A DNA stretch of 64,000 nt from Symsagittifera roscoffensis (taxonomy: Eukaryota > Xenacoelomorpha > Acoela > Convolutidae): assembly GCF_963678635.1 (NCBI RefSeq), contig NC_087068.1, positions 43,961,759 through 44,025,758 of the forward strand. Direction: 5' to 3'. A program made the translations under genes and the position numbers. This document shows, in pieces, positions 44,570 through 57,210 of this stretch; position 1 is the first letter of the stretch, and each line of letters begins with the position of its first letter. The notes under the pieces were generated by a model. The model was given only the letters and a program-made list of their open reading frames with translations, had not been told where the DNA came from and did no database searches.

Positions 44570-47500
44570 TTCCCTTCCAATATTTTTACCTTCCGTATGC
44601 AATTGTAAAATAAATGTACATAAAATATAGTTTAAATACTTTGAAAACAATTACCCAAATAGAGAATAAAAAATTAACTAATTAATCAACACTAAAACTA
44701 ACACTTATTTGAAATATATATCTCTAACTATGCCGTCTGATAATGTTTTATCTAAGTTTGATATAATGGTTTAATAAAATTCTTCTGATTTTGGCAACTT
44801 TTTTCATCGACTGCACTCCTTTCAGCTAGTTTGCTCAGCTTCACTGACGTTGTAAGAAAAGTTAGAGATTCAATTACTGAAAAAAGACATTGAAAAGGAG
44901 GTCAAATTAAAAATTGTGTAAAACTACATACTATACAATAACTTGACGATCATCAATAGCAAATTTCACTTTACGAGCTGGGCTGGAGTTTCGCGATCAA
45001 CTGCAAAAACCGAAGGTTAAACTTCGTTTTACCCTTGGATATTATTAAGCAACAAAAAAAAGATGAACCTATGCAAACCAAAACACAGAACAAAATTTTG
45101 TTCAACGCTTGATTAATTTGTTCTTAACTTTTCAGTCAAAAAACTTTATAACATCAATTTTGATTTGAAACTGCTGTTGATAACTTAGTAGGACAACAAG
45201 TTCTCGCAAGGTTGTCTAGCATGCACGCTGACATGGTCTGAATAAATAGATAAGTCTAATTTACGGGACTCTCATTCAATGCGTCTGTTTCAGAAAAGTT
45301 GAGAGTACTGTCTAATTTGCTAAATTCAAACTAAAAATGCCTCTTTTTCCTTTTCCTGTCAACTCACACTAGCAACAATTTTATGGTCTTACGAGTAGTT
45401 TCACAAGGTTAATTATGAAGACCAAATATGTTTGTCACGGCCTAATTGGTCTGCATGACAATTTTCATGTTAATCGGACAATGTGAACAAAAATTTTAAT
45501 TATAAAAATTTGCAGGTGGGGGGAAGGAAAAAGAGCCCAAAATTAAAGACACAGGCAAAACCGTGTTTCGCACCACTTGGGATACAAAATTGAATGCCAA
45601 AAGTGTCTCACATCTTGAATGCCAAATCCGTCTCATACAAAATGTAAAACAAAAATCGGGATGCAAATTTTTCCAGTTTACCAAACAAACTTGCAAAAAA
45701 TCTTGAAATACAGCAAACCGCTTGTGCATTGGGAAAATATGGACTTATTATCAAAAACCACTATCCATTGCTTGCTAATCACTAAGATCAAAACGAAAAA
45801 AAAATTGAAAAAAGAAAACTTCTTGAACCTGATTCAACAATTGCCAAATAACACCAACAAAAGAATTTCGAATTAAATTTTCAATGACAAATTTTCTAAA
45901 AATCTTGAAAAAAGTTTTGAGAAAAATAGATGTTTGAAAACATTACGTTGTGACATCACCTTCAATGGATTTGAAAAGGTTTTTGACGCTGACGATAGCA
46001 GGTCTGTTGAAAACGGGTATTAGTTGTTTTCAAATAAATAAAACTTCTTTTTTACACAAATTTTCTAAATTTGAAAAAAGAAAAGCGCCAGGCCGAATCT
46101 TAACTCAGGACATTTGTCGTCCCGAGCATATAATTTACAGCTAGAAAAAGAGCGTGGAAGATAATAAATTTGAATTAACAAAAAATGAACACTAGCAAGC
46201 TCGTTCAACTGTTTTTATGCAAATCTCATATTCATTAGAAAGTTGTCAATTTTGAATACAATTTGTATGACAAATCATTTAATCTTCCAGCTTTTTAATT
46301 TTAAAAAATTTATAATATGAAAATTTTAACCATAATTCAAGTCAATTGTAATAGTTTGAAAACAATCAGTCTTTTAGACAAGAAAACAATAAATTAGTGT
46401 TAGTACATTAAATCAATTCAAAAATAGCGCTTTTTCAGACAATTGAATCAGTAAAGGAAAAAATACTGGACGCATTATTTATAACTATTGAAGCAAAAAC
46501 TACATTAAACTACCAACCAAGCTTTTCAGGGAATGCAAATTATTTCGGCCAAATTAATGAAAAAAAATGCCAAACTGTTTGTTTTTCAAGCAAACTAAAT
46601 AAAATTTATTGAATAATTTGTAAACATTAGGATGTTGAATCCACTTGTCTGAAGTTTAAAATTTTCAAGCAGACTACTCAAGCAATGAAACATTTCATTT
46701 CTTTTCGAAGACTTCAATTATAGCAAAAAATTTTGATACACCGGAATTAAATCCAGAAAAACATTTTATTTCTAGCAAGCTATCAGGTGATGAAAAATAA
46801 AATTTTGAAAAACTTCAGGTTGAAAAACTTCTGCAAAAAAAATTGTTCGAATTAATAATTGCTCAAAAATTTTATAGCAAGCTAGAAAACTCTTGAAGAC
46901 TGCAGGTCTAGTTTTATAGCCTAAATACCTTCACAAAAAATTCTAACGGTTTCAAATCATGCAGAGAGGCGAAACTGCACTTCACAAAGACACGTGCGAG
47001 GTGAAAAGCTAAGAAGTATCTTTAAAAAAGGCAAAAAAGAGAAAGGGTAGAAAATGAATTTTGATACTACGTGCATCTTGAGCCTTCACAACGAATGCCA
47101 TACACTACTCTGTCACTGGGTCTTTAACAACCGAAACAAAAGCTACCCATAAAGTGTAAAACGCGATTTTTTTTCAAGCAAACAATCAAGAAACGAAATT
47201 CTGATTTGTTTTCGTTTCATTGCAAATAGTGAATACTTTTTTATATTCAATTTGTTGCCAAAGCTGGAATCGTTCCACTACAAAAATTGAAGTTTTAAGG
47301 CAAGCTCATAGAGCAATAAACTTTACATTTATATTTATTTCATTGCATGAAAAGGTTTGCAAAAAGTTTTCATCAATCAAGGCCCGTTTTATAAACTTCT
47401 TCAATATTCCAGCAAGCAAACCGAAAGGACAATTAATGAGAACAAACTGTTGACTTCCTTAAAGGAATCCATTTTCATGACGTTTTTTAATGTGTATAAC

Positions 47501-49030
47501 AGATTCAAAGGCATTTAAAAAGTTAGTGAATGATTATTTCAAAAACAAAAAAAAAATGAAGCATATGTTTGCTGTTTCTCACTTCGAAAATATGATTTTC
47601 AGCATTCACAAACAAAACCGCCTAATTCATATGATACGATATAGGATATGATACTCTATAGACAATAAAAGGGATATAAAATCTCCTGAAAAAATGGAGA
47701 ATATTTTTGAAAAACAAACTAGAAAAAACCGAAGGACAGCAACCAAGAATTGCATTTTCAATTTTTGCAAACAATTTGCAAACAATTGAACATAGTCAAC
47801 AGACAAGAAGAAAAGATTCAATGAACGCAACTTAAAGAAAAAATTCTCAGCTTTCGAATTCGAATAAAAAATAGATAGCGTTAACGCTTTTTAATTTACT
47901 AGAAAACTTTATGATGGACAATTTTTTGCTGAAATTAAATCAATTTGAGAAAACTGGATCAATCACTAAATCTTCTATTTCGCTGGGGAATCTAAAAAAT
48001 AACACCTATTTTGAAACAAAAAAAGTGATCGTTTTTTGTCAAGTTTTCTTTTTCGATGTTGGGTAGAGGAATTTACCTTCATTTGAACAAAGGAATTGAA
48101 CTGATTTAAACAGAATTCAAAAGTCAAACTGCAAAAAAAATGAGCCTGAACAAAATTCTGGACTTATCCTGAAAAAAGTATCATCACGACCTATATAAGA
48201 GTGTGACTTCGTTCATCGACTCTTAAAAAAGTTTTGATTTGCTTGTACTTACGCGAATTATTTTATAATAAAATACCGTGCAATTAATTTAAGGATACTG
48301 CTTATAAATTTTTGAACAAAAGTGAGGATAAAATCCGACAAGTTTAGTAAAAAAAAATTGCTCTGAATATCTAGACATAGGGAAGTGAACCGGAGTCTCG
48401 GTAAATTTGAATATTGAATTGCGGAGTTAATAATTAGCAGAGAATATTAAAGTACATTTAAAACATTGCATTACAAGATGTTGAAAAAAGTCACTTTAAA
48501 AAAAAATCAGCTCAAAAATTGATTTTCAAAAAATTAAAAAAAACTATACTACATTTTTTTGCCATTTTCTTGGATGAGACTCATAAACAGCCTTTAGAAT
48601 CAATGAGCAAGCGGTCAATAAACCCAAAAACTTCGGTCAACCCTCGTTAAGCCAAAAATTCAAACTACAAATATTTTTTAATGAAAATTTTCAAGGCCTA
48701 TCCCTCCTGAAGCAGCCAACTATGTTTAAAAGATTTCGCCCAAGAAACTACCCAACATAAGTTAACAGCGCCGATATAACAGAAGCCCAACTCATTGAAC
48801 AAGACAAAAGTAATTAAAATGATTCAAAATCAGAGTTAGTAAATTTACAAATTACAGAACAGGAGCCCATCTAAAGGTACCTATTTGTTTCTGAATTTGT
48901 AGTAGAGATGCAAGATGAAATACATTATTTCAATTCAAAAGTTCAGCTTCACCCATAAGCTTATTTGATTCTTTTTGAAAAATAAGAATTTTTTCACTGA
49001 CAAAAAATTTTCATAAAATTTTTAAGGTTA
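44570..49030. other. Long AT-rich non-coding region
   Basis: About 4.5 kb without a supported gene. All open frames are under 90 codons, low complexity and lack motifs. A-runs and T-runs recur throughout. The TAGCAAGCTA-like string recurs at about 46190, 46775 and 46870, but I could not define a repeat unit. Confidence 0.5.
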
Positions 49031-49820
49031 AGCCGTTTACACATAGAGGCTTCCCACAACCTCATGTCTCGATTAAACTCTTGATATAAGATTCGACTTT
49101 TTTTTTTTAAACAAAATTTTCGAAAAACGGACAAGAAATTAAAACAATGACTCTTCTGAGGACCATAAATTTTTTGTAAGAAATATTTCTATGCGACAGC
49201 TTTAAGAAGGAAGCTTTTGTTTTTTTTTATATCGATTGAGCCCAAAATCCCACATTTGGGTGGGTACCTTTCGATGAAAGTCAAAACGATTCAAAAAACG
49301 GTAACTAAAATTAAAAACTTGATTTTCCGAGGGCATTAGTTTTTTGTGATAAGAAACTTGGATGTAGCTTATGTACAGCAATTTTTCAAAGCGCATTCTT
49401 TTCATTGAACCTAAAATCTGATTAGGGAGGGAAGTTATCAGGCAAATTCATTTCGTTTTACGAAATTGGCCGTACTCGCTAGAGCAGGGGAGCTTCAAGC
49501 AACACGTTAAACCCGTAGAACCCAACATCTCAAAATTGGGAGGGTAGTTTTTGAGAATATTCAAAACGTTTAAAAAAAACGGTCAAAAAAATCAAACATT
49601 TGACTTTTCCGAGTGCCATAAAACTTTAGTGGAAGAAAACATGGGTATCTCCAGTAATGCAGGTAGCATCACTCAACCTATTTTTGCAATCGATACAGAA
49701 ATCCCGCAAGCCGTTCTCTCCAATGCACCCAAAATCTCAGATAAGGGAGGGTATTGTTCCAGAAATAAAAAAGCCCAAAGAGTGGATCAAAAATCCATTC
49801 CCTTAGACGCTTGGGAAAAT
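49030..49820. repeat. Degenerate tandem array
   Basis: The block CCCAAAATCTCA...GGGAGGGTA recurs at about 49239, 49410, 49520 and 49730. The block TCAAAACG, AAAACGG, TTTTCCGAG and CCATAAA recurs at about 49100, 49280 and 49560. Spacing is irregular, 110-280 bp. The unit looks like an old satellite or repeated insertion. Confidence 0.5.
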
Positions 49821-49821
49821 A

Positions 49822-50052
49822 ATTTTCACAAATTCAAAAAATAAGTTTTTCTCAAAAACTACTGTTTCGATTTGTGAAAAATGGTATCAATGGCAACTTT
49901 TTCGAAGGCTGTAGAAAGTGGGTTATGTTAAAAAGAGACTAGGCATGTATGCAGGCATACAATGGAGTGGGCGGTCTTGCCATTTATACCATTTTTCACA
50001 AACCGAAACAGTAGTTTTAGAGAAAAACTTTATTTTTTTTCTAAATTAGTGA
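49822..50052. repeat. Inverted repeat with about 75-bp arms
   Basis: Arm 49822-49896 and arm 49979-50052 are reverse complements with about six differences. They share GTTTTTCTC, AAACTACTGTTTCG and TTTGTGAAAAATGGTAT. The loop of about 80 bp contains the small palindrome GTATGCAGGCATAC. It would fold into a long hairpin and could be a fold-back element (MITE) or a hairpin RNA precursor. Confidence 0.8.
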
Positions 50053-50598
50053 AAAAAACGGAAAATCAGCCGACAAAAATAGGAAAACCAAATTCAAAAA
50101 AAAAACATTCATTAAAAAAATATATTTTAAAAGTTAATTACTATCTCAAGTGAATTAAGAAGTAGCTTGACTGGAACTTTCAGAAAATTGAGCATGTCTG
50201 AGCAGCAACTGAAATTGAGCAGCAAATGTGAAAGCAAAGTTTTCTACGGGAAAAAAATCTAATCCCCGATTACAAGTCACTTGCTCTCGCAAATGAAATA
50301 ACTTTTGCTATTGATGAAGTTTTACTTAGCGTTCAACATCCATAAATGATATTCAAAGAAGCTGTGTAGCAGGCTTGTAAAAACAATTGAAAACAAAGCC
50401 AATCAGAAATAAAACGAACAAGACAAAGTCTAAAAATCAAAAAATAAAATTTACCGATGTGCTTATTTACAGCAAGACTGAACTCTGTCAAGGTTATTTG
50501 TCCGGAGCATGGCTCAATGCGTACTCGACTCAAGCTTTAGATTTGAAATTCACTACCTATCAGGTCCGCATACTTTTTAGACCTGATTATGCGGTTAT
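50053..50598. other. No gene seen
   Basis: AT-rich spacer between the inverted repeat and the RT relic. Short frames on both strands lack motifs. Confidence 0.4.
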
Positions 50599-50990
50599 TT
50601 GAAATTCTGCAAAATATGCCAGCAGAATTTAAGCATCTGTGGCATGTTGGTAGGCCTCGATGGATTCCACGGGTTTGCTGGGAAGAAAAAAGTGGGTAGA
50701 CATCCTCCACATGCCATGATCAGGGATCTACTGAAGCGAGCCCAGACAACATATAGCCATAGTTCACAGTCTGAGCCCGTGGGAATCACCAGAAGAGATG
50801 AAAAAAGTGCTTAAGGGGTGAACTTAGTCCCATGGCACAGGTGCGCATGTCTAGCCTCGAACGCAACACAGGTGGGCGAACTAGCCCCTAGTAAAGTCCA
50901 ACGCTCTGCCGATCAACCAGGAACAGAAGCAGTTATTACGGAAGATCAGATCATGGATAGATCCAGACATACAATCACGAAATATCTCAA
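50599..50990 (+). pseudogene. C-terminal fragment of an RT-element protein
   Basis: The frame reads GRHPPHAMIRDLLKRAQTTY, then SEPVGITRRDEK, an in-frame TAA at 50812-50814, then GVNLVPWHRCACLASNATQ. This matches my memory of the end domain of the TQGDPLAM-type RT proteins: a conserved His-containing helix, an EP-G-x-x-R-x-DGK-x-PDG box and LVPW followed by W-D-A-T. Here parts of that box are lost. It is a displaced fragment of the same element type as 56130-59950, not its missing end. Confidence 0.55.
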
Positions 50991-50994
50991 AGGC

Positions 50995-51760
50995 TCATAA
51001 GGCAATCAACGAACCACCGTTCAAAAGACTGAATACAGCTGAAAAGACATGTATGAGGTGAAGTTGTTGAAAACGACCATTGAACACAGAGAGCCCATAA
51101 TTGTTGGATCTTCCAAATTTCAGTATGCGAAACTGAGAATGTTGGAGCTTTACTACAAGTTTTTTGACAAGTTCTGTGATCTATAAAAGTTTGAACAGTT
51201 GAAAACGGACACAGACTCACTTTAATTAGCTCTTGCTGAAGAAAACTTATACGACTGGATCCAACCAGAAAATGGAGCTGCTTGGAAAAAATGAGGGAAA
51301 ATGACTGCAGAGACTATTACAAGACGGATGCAAAAAAATAAATTCTTCCTCGAACATGTTGCAGTACGCGTAAAAAGCATGATGAACTGGAGCCGGGACT
51401 TTTCAAAGAGGAATTCAGGTGTACAGTAATGCTATGTTTGTGTAGCAAAACTTATTGCCTCTATGACAACAAGTCCGATAAGTTCAAGTTTAGCAGCAAA
51501 GGATTAAGCAAGCCGTTTCTAGAAGATATGGAGACGGACCCATGGCAAAGTACAGGAGAGTACGCGATAAAGCAGTCAACCTCACATCTACAAACAGAGG
51601 AATCAGAATTGTAAGCCATATGATGGCCACATATAAGCAAACAAAGAGAGGACTTAGCAATTTTTATCCAAAAAGACAAGTTCAAGATGGCTAATTCATT
51701 CAAAAGCATTGAATTTATAAGAGCTGAAGCAATATTACAAACTTCTAAGACGTGATGTCA
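50995..51760 (+). pseudogene. Family B DNA polymerase relic
   Basis: Frame pieces read MYEVKLLKTTIEHREPIIVG, FQYAKLRMLELYYKFFDKFC and KTDTDSL, the last being the D-T-D-S motif C of family B polymerases. EENLYDWIQPEN and MLCLCSKTYCLYDNKSDKF follow. Stops include a TAA directly after DTDSL and others on either side. The type resembles protein-primed polymerases of Polinton-like elements or linear plasmids. Only the palm/C-terminal part remains. Confidence 0.6.
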
Positions 51761-51764
51761 TGTT

Positions 51765-53079
51765 TTAAATTTATAAACGTAGTAGTATTTTGTTGATTTT
51801 TAATAAAAAGTTGCAGTAAATTTAAAATACGACGCAGTGATTTACATATTCTCTTTTCATATATTTTCTTGTAATATAGTTTATTTTTCTCAAAAACTCG
51901 ATTTTTTGAAGTTTCAGTAGATTTAAGCATAGTTTTAGGTTGATCGAGCACTTTTTCAAAAAGTACAATTAGTTAATAGTGTTTCATAGTGTTTTGAAGT
52001 TTTTTAAAAAAAATTCAACTTTTTTGATAAAAAAAACTCAATTTTTGAAAATCTTACCATTGAATTACTATACTACAAAAAACATTATACCTTCTCTCCA
52101 CAACCTACACGTAATTAACCATTGATATTCACCGAGTGGATAACGCGCGCCAAAAAGTTTGCGAGAAAACTAGACATTCTATTACCATCGCACAAATCAT
52201 GAAATCTTGCCAATTCTATTCCTTACCTGAATACATTGTTGACTATATACCCGAGGTTAAAACATAACTTGGTGACCGGATGGTCTATTCCCTATCTTAA
52301 AACATGTCGGTCACCAAGAATCCCCCATATCCTCCAACATCTACTACTATCATCACCAGCTTAGAATATAGTTTGTTGTTGATTTTTCTCTTACTGGAAT
52401 TTCGGACACTGGTTTAATTCCTAAACTTCTCTTTGTCTCGTTAGTGGTTCTACTAGTTTGATCCTCTCCAGAAGTAGCAATCGTTTCTTTTTATATACAA
52501 TCTGTCGATGGAGTACTGGTGTGATCGGATTATATCATTCCCTGTGTTGTTGCTTCTCTATCAAGAGTTGAAAGCGTTTGAGGTTCGTTTTTTGGGCTGG
52601 CATTTGGGAATTCCTTAAAAAAACCTTATCTTCTTATTCCTTTTTTTTCTTTTTTACCATTGTTCCTTGAGCAATTTTTCTTTCCTTCTTTCTTGAGAAT
52701 TCGTTTTGTTTGTTCAAAGAAAGCCTTTAGTCTTTCAATTACCAAATTAGGTTCATTTACATTTTTTTGGTAATAAGTGATCCGTTTAGAAAGACTTAAA
52801 CTTTTTCGTTTTTTCCTTGACTTCTCCGGGTTTCTAATTCAGACGCTTGGCGTTGCAAAGATTCTAGCTCGTAAGATTTCATACATGCAATCTAATAGAT
52901 TTCATACCTACAATCTAATAGATTTCATACATGCAATCTCCAGCGATGGTAAACAAGTGATTTTTTGTGATGAAACGTTGGTTAAATTATGTATTCTGCT
53001 TGCGAAATACTGGTTTTGGTTATCTCTATATTGCAACATGAGCATTGGGGGCTTCACAACTTTTAATGAGTGAGTTGAA
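51765..53079. other. Non-coding; small repeats only
   Basis: No gene is supported. A perfect 11-bp inverted repeat, CTTGGTGACCG / CGGTCACCAAG, lies at 52268-52278 and 52308-52318. Confidence 0.5.
52874..52939. repeat. 23-bp tandem repeat, about 2.9 copies
   Basis: The unit AGATTTCATACATGCAATCT plus AAT is repeated; the middle copy has CCTACA in place of CATGCA. Confidence 0.85.
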
Positions 53080-54270
53080 GAACTCCTCTCACCATCCAAG
53101 GGCTTGCCACTGCCCTCGATAATTTTGAGTTTGCGGGCCTTTTTTCAGGGTATTGATTTGTCAACCACTGCGCCCTATTAGTTTCCATAATCTTATCAAA
53201 CTGCTCACAAGTAGATGTACTCCTAAAAACTCTGTGTACAATTCCTTGGATAACACTACGCTTATACTGAGTTGAAGTGCAGCTTCTATAGTTCAGTAGA
53301 GTCCCAGTATCTGTTGCTTTTCGATGCTAATTGCAGGTAACACCCCTACCCTGCGACACATTTATGTTCAAATGCAGGAACGACAATTTCCCCTCTGAGT
53401 TAGTTTCCTCTATAATGAACTGCAGAACTGGGTGAAGAGAATTGGCGGCATCGAGGAGACAACTCGCCTCACGTTTGATTGTTCTAACATTGCGATCCAC
53501 ATGCGCGAGAATGAATTTTACTTGTGGAGTATTCTTCTCCTCGTTCTTAGCGCGGAAGCAGCGTTCACAGAACCAGAATATCTCGGTTAATGATGGGTAT
53601 ACATCATCGGAAGTTTTCCTTTTTTTAGATGATACCAGTTTCGGCAACTCTCGCATTCAACAACTTTTGATCAGTATGTTTTTTTCCTGCGCCAACACGT
53701 GCACAAACCATTTTTGTAATTCATTGGCTGTAACTCCGTTGCTACCGTTTTTTGTTGTCTTAGAGCAAACTCGTACTCTTTCAACCATATGTTCGCAAGA
53801 AGTACAACGAGGGAAGCGCCCGCGTCTAGACCATCAACTTGCAAAAACCATGAATCTTTACACCTGAATTATATTTTGCTGATCGCCATATTCAAAAATC
53901 TTTTCATAGTTGCTCTATGAATTTCGGGGGAGACTTCTGGCTGTACAGATTCTGTAAGGCAATTTCAATTGCTTCCTTCAGGGGAACATTATTGTAAAAA
54001 CTTTTCACATCAGAGATAATATGGTTTCATCCGGATCTAGAGAAATTTTTTCGTTTATTTCTCTGGCATCTTTAGTTTCTGTTTCTATTTTGGCTCCATC
54101 GATGTTGTCAAGAAACTTTGCAATTGTTTTGTTAAAACTCTCATGCGAAAACCAAACTAACGGTCGGGTTGCCCCCCTGTTGACCTCATCTTAGATTATA
54201 ATTGATCAACTTCTCTCGTCTTTTTTATTCAAGGCAAGTAACCTTTTTTACTAATTTACTACTCAATTTT
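53080..54270 (-). pseudogene. Penelope-like element RT relic
   Basis: On the minus strand a palm strand reads SDVKSFYNNVPLKEAIEIAL near 54010, where (S/F)DVKSLFTNVPL-like sequence is typical of Penelope-like RTs. A QVDGLDAGASL block follows, in place of the usual MGS-P box, then LANIWLKEYE. Further on HPVLQFIIEETNSEGKLSFL near 53420, TDTGTLLNYRSCTSTQYKRS and NQYPEKR match the C-terminal part of that family. Several stops and shifts break it. No GIY-YIG endonuclease was found downstream. The plus-strand frame 53442-53867 is a shadow. Confidence 0.6.
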
Positions 54271-54782
54271 CAGTATCACCCCATCAGTGGTTGCCTTTTT
54301 CTTCAAAAACTATGCCGATTGCAACAATGATTACCGCTTTGATTCATACGTTCGTTTCCTCATTATGCAAAAACCAACCCCTTTATCAAAAGGCACAGCC
54401 AGCAACCCATTATCTCTTAAATATTTCCTCGTTTTTCAACGGCTTGGTCTCTTGAGGCTTCTATTTCAATTAAAGTTTTACCAAGTGTTTTTGGTTTCTC
54501 AATTGTGAATGGAAAATGTCGATATCAGCCAAAAAAAACGTTTTGTTAAACTCTTCTCTTATTAGATGCTTCGGACCCATGGACAAAAATTCAAGTAACC
54601 ATCCAGGCAGTTCAATGTTAACAAGCATCTTAAATTAATGCTATTTTCTCCCCCCAAGAGGTTTATCTTGTCTATCGGACAGTTTTTTACTTAATTTTTT
54701 CTATGGTTTTCTGATGTTGTCTTTAAGTTGTCTTGACGCCTCACCAAATGGAAACGCAAAGCCCACCACTGTTTGACGATTT

Positions 54783-54794
54783 AGCAGCAGCAGC

Positions 54795-54858
<64 letters not shown>
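54783..54858 (+). repeat. AGC/AGT trinucleotide microsatellite
   Basis: About four AGC units are followed by 21 AGT units. The polyvaline frame over it (54733-54969) is a by-product. Confidence 0.95.
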
Positions 54859-54859
54859 A

Positions 54860-56129
54860 AATATTTAGAGACGGTTCTCAAGGCTTATTTTGCACCAGCG
54901 ATCGGGCTTTCACTACCATCTCCTCAAACTTTTCCTGTCCTCATTTGCCGTAGAGGTTTCAAACTTTAATAGTTCACCGAAGAACCATCAGTGGCAACTT
55001 ATGAGAAATTATCATGGAATAATTTGAAGATCATTCAGGGAAAAACAGAAAAAAGGGTAAATTATAAAAGGACCCTTCCGTTTAGGCACGGTCGTGCACA
55101 AGCTGGATAGAGCTCATAGCAGCTTTATATAAACACATCAGTAAACAATTTTGCAGGAATTAAACCGAGTCAGTATTCAATGCATTGTCATTAGAGGTAT
55201 TTACTTCAATCGTCCCTCCTCTTTAATATTATTAAATGAAGTGTCTATGATTTGAGTTTTACGAAGTGATCTGCATCCCCGTATACAAAGGATAGCGATC
55301 CTGAGCAGCACGATGCTTTTCTTAATTCTTAATTCGTTTTTTGTTTCTGAGTAGCTTTCATACCTTTTTTAACTAAGTTTTTCAGCTATGCGCTGCAATG
55401 TTCGTGTAGCTGCTTGTGCGGCACCAGCAGTGCAGCTAACAATCAGCAGGCAGAAGATGCTCTGTTCGACTGGGTGTAACATTTGCCCAAAAACTACACA
55501 GTGATGGAGCGTAGAAAAAGTACGAATGGACGACTGGCCGACGTCAGATACCTAAATTCTACTCGTTTTTCACTGCCTCGACCTAGCCAGTTGATTTTCT
55601 GATCTGTTTAGGCTAAGTAAAAGGATAATGTTTTCAAGACATCAGTCAAACGACTTTTAATCAGGTTCCTTTTACATGCGAAGACAACCACATAGCTGGG
55701 TCTCGGAACCCCAGACTACTTGATTGCTATTAAAAACACGGCTCGAATATCCTATTTTACCTTGTTTTTGGTTACCGTTCTATATTAAAAATGGAGAAAA
55801 ATGGATAGATCCTTTCCTCTTTCTAGCTACTCATGTTCTAAAGCAACCAATAATACCGGTGTTATTTCAAATGTTTATGACATCAGAGTAGCTAAAAAGT
55901 GTGTTTATTACAGTCTTTCACCATATGATGACTCTTGGGGCCGAGCCTCCGATTCCCTGCTTTTTCTGTAATAACGTCGTTATTACTACCAATTCGTGGC
56001 ACGGGAGGGTACTGCTTCTTCCTTCTTCCCCACTGAAGCCTCCTTTCTGGCTAATTACCTCCGTTAAGTGTCTTGTCGTGCGTGATCGTCACGATAAGAG
56101 GCTTCATTTTTTTTCTATATTCACGAACG
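54860..56129. other. No gene seen
   Basis: Mixed-composition spacer between the microsatellite and the RT element. I find no convincing ORF, repeat or RNA gene. Confidence 0.4.
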
Positions 56130-57210
56130 TCTGTCTCTCACTAAATCGGTTGTTGTTGTGTTTTTTGGGACTTTTCAAACAAAAATGGCCATTTTTCGTA
56201 TTTCTCAGAAATAGACTGTCTGCAATCGAATTTTCGAAAATAAAAAATCTAGGATATCCTAGCCTCCTTTTCAACAATACATGATCACTAAGACCTCTAA
56301 TGTCTTTTTCCTGCTGCGACGGAAGGTGCCAAAACTCTCTGTTATTATTTTGAATTTTTTAGTGATTCGTGGTACTTTTAGGCGTCTTTCAGTAGTCTTC
56401 GTGAAACTTTTGCTTTTTGCGCGTGTGAGTTGAAGACATTGACATCAAAGAAGAATCGGTTAAACCTTGAGCCCCATAATCCGTTTGCTTCTACATCTAG
56501 TCAAGGGTCTTTATCACTTGTGGTTGAATTGTTGACAAAGCTCTCGCCTTGCAACGACTGAAGTTTCGGCTCAGTTTCAACATCATAGCAAACCTCGCCC
56601 ATGAGGTTGGCAAAGGTAGCTTTGATTACGTCATACTTCATGTAAGTGGAATAATGGTTCGTTCCCATTCATATCTGAGAAAAATAACTTCCCTCAATTC
56701 GGATATATTTAGGTTGAAATTATATCTACTTAAAGGCAGTGTGTTTAACCAGTTTGAGGCTCCATTTTTGGAGTCTAGCTCAAGCGCGTATTTTAGGTTT
56801 TTTTCCGTTTTAAGTGTTTTGTTTTTCGCAAAGATTTTTTTTTGCTCAGATATAGCTGTTAATGGGTCGTGTGTTTCTAAGACTGACGATGTTTTAATTG
56901 GCGATTCTAAAAACTTCTCGCAGTCAGAAGGTAGCTTGATATTTAGACCACTCATTTTCAGTGGCAAAAATTGATGTCTCTAAGTTGATGGCTGATATTA
57001 TCTTTACCAATTAAATTTGGAATGAACTTTTCCTGCAGTAGCTTCGCGCAGGCCTGCATGTTTTCTGTGGTATTGCGAGTAGTTCTAGCTAAAACACGAT
57101 AATTTTTATTGTACCTCTTTGGTGTAACAGGAGTACACTTTTTGTGGTGATGTTTTCGCGATCATGCAAACTTTTTTCAGTATTTTGTTATGTTCTACTA
57201 ACTCAATTTC
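56130..57210 (-). pseudogene. C-terminal region of the SGNH-RT element
   Basis: The frame 56967-56638 contains PLKMSGLNIKLPSDCEKFLE, a charged segment, and NGASNWLNTLPLSRYNFNLN with the SELREVIFLRYEW helix. These match the domain after RT in this family. Beyond 56638 the reading continues as EVCYDVETEPKLQSLQGESF, a TGA at about 56505, then LDVEANGLW and FFFDVNVFN. Similarity fades by about 56130. The expected end box seen at 50599 is not found here. Confidence 0.65.

Noticed and set aside
54733-54969. Polyvaline protein
   Set aside because: It is a translation of the AGT microsatellite and has no other support.
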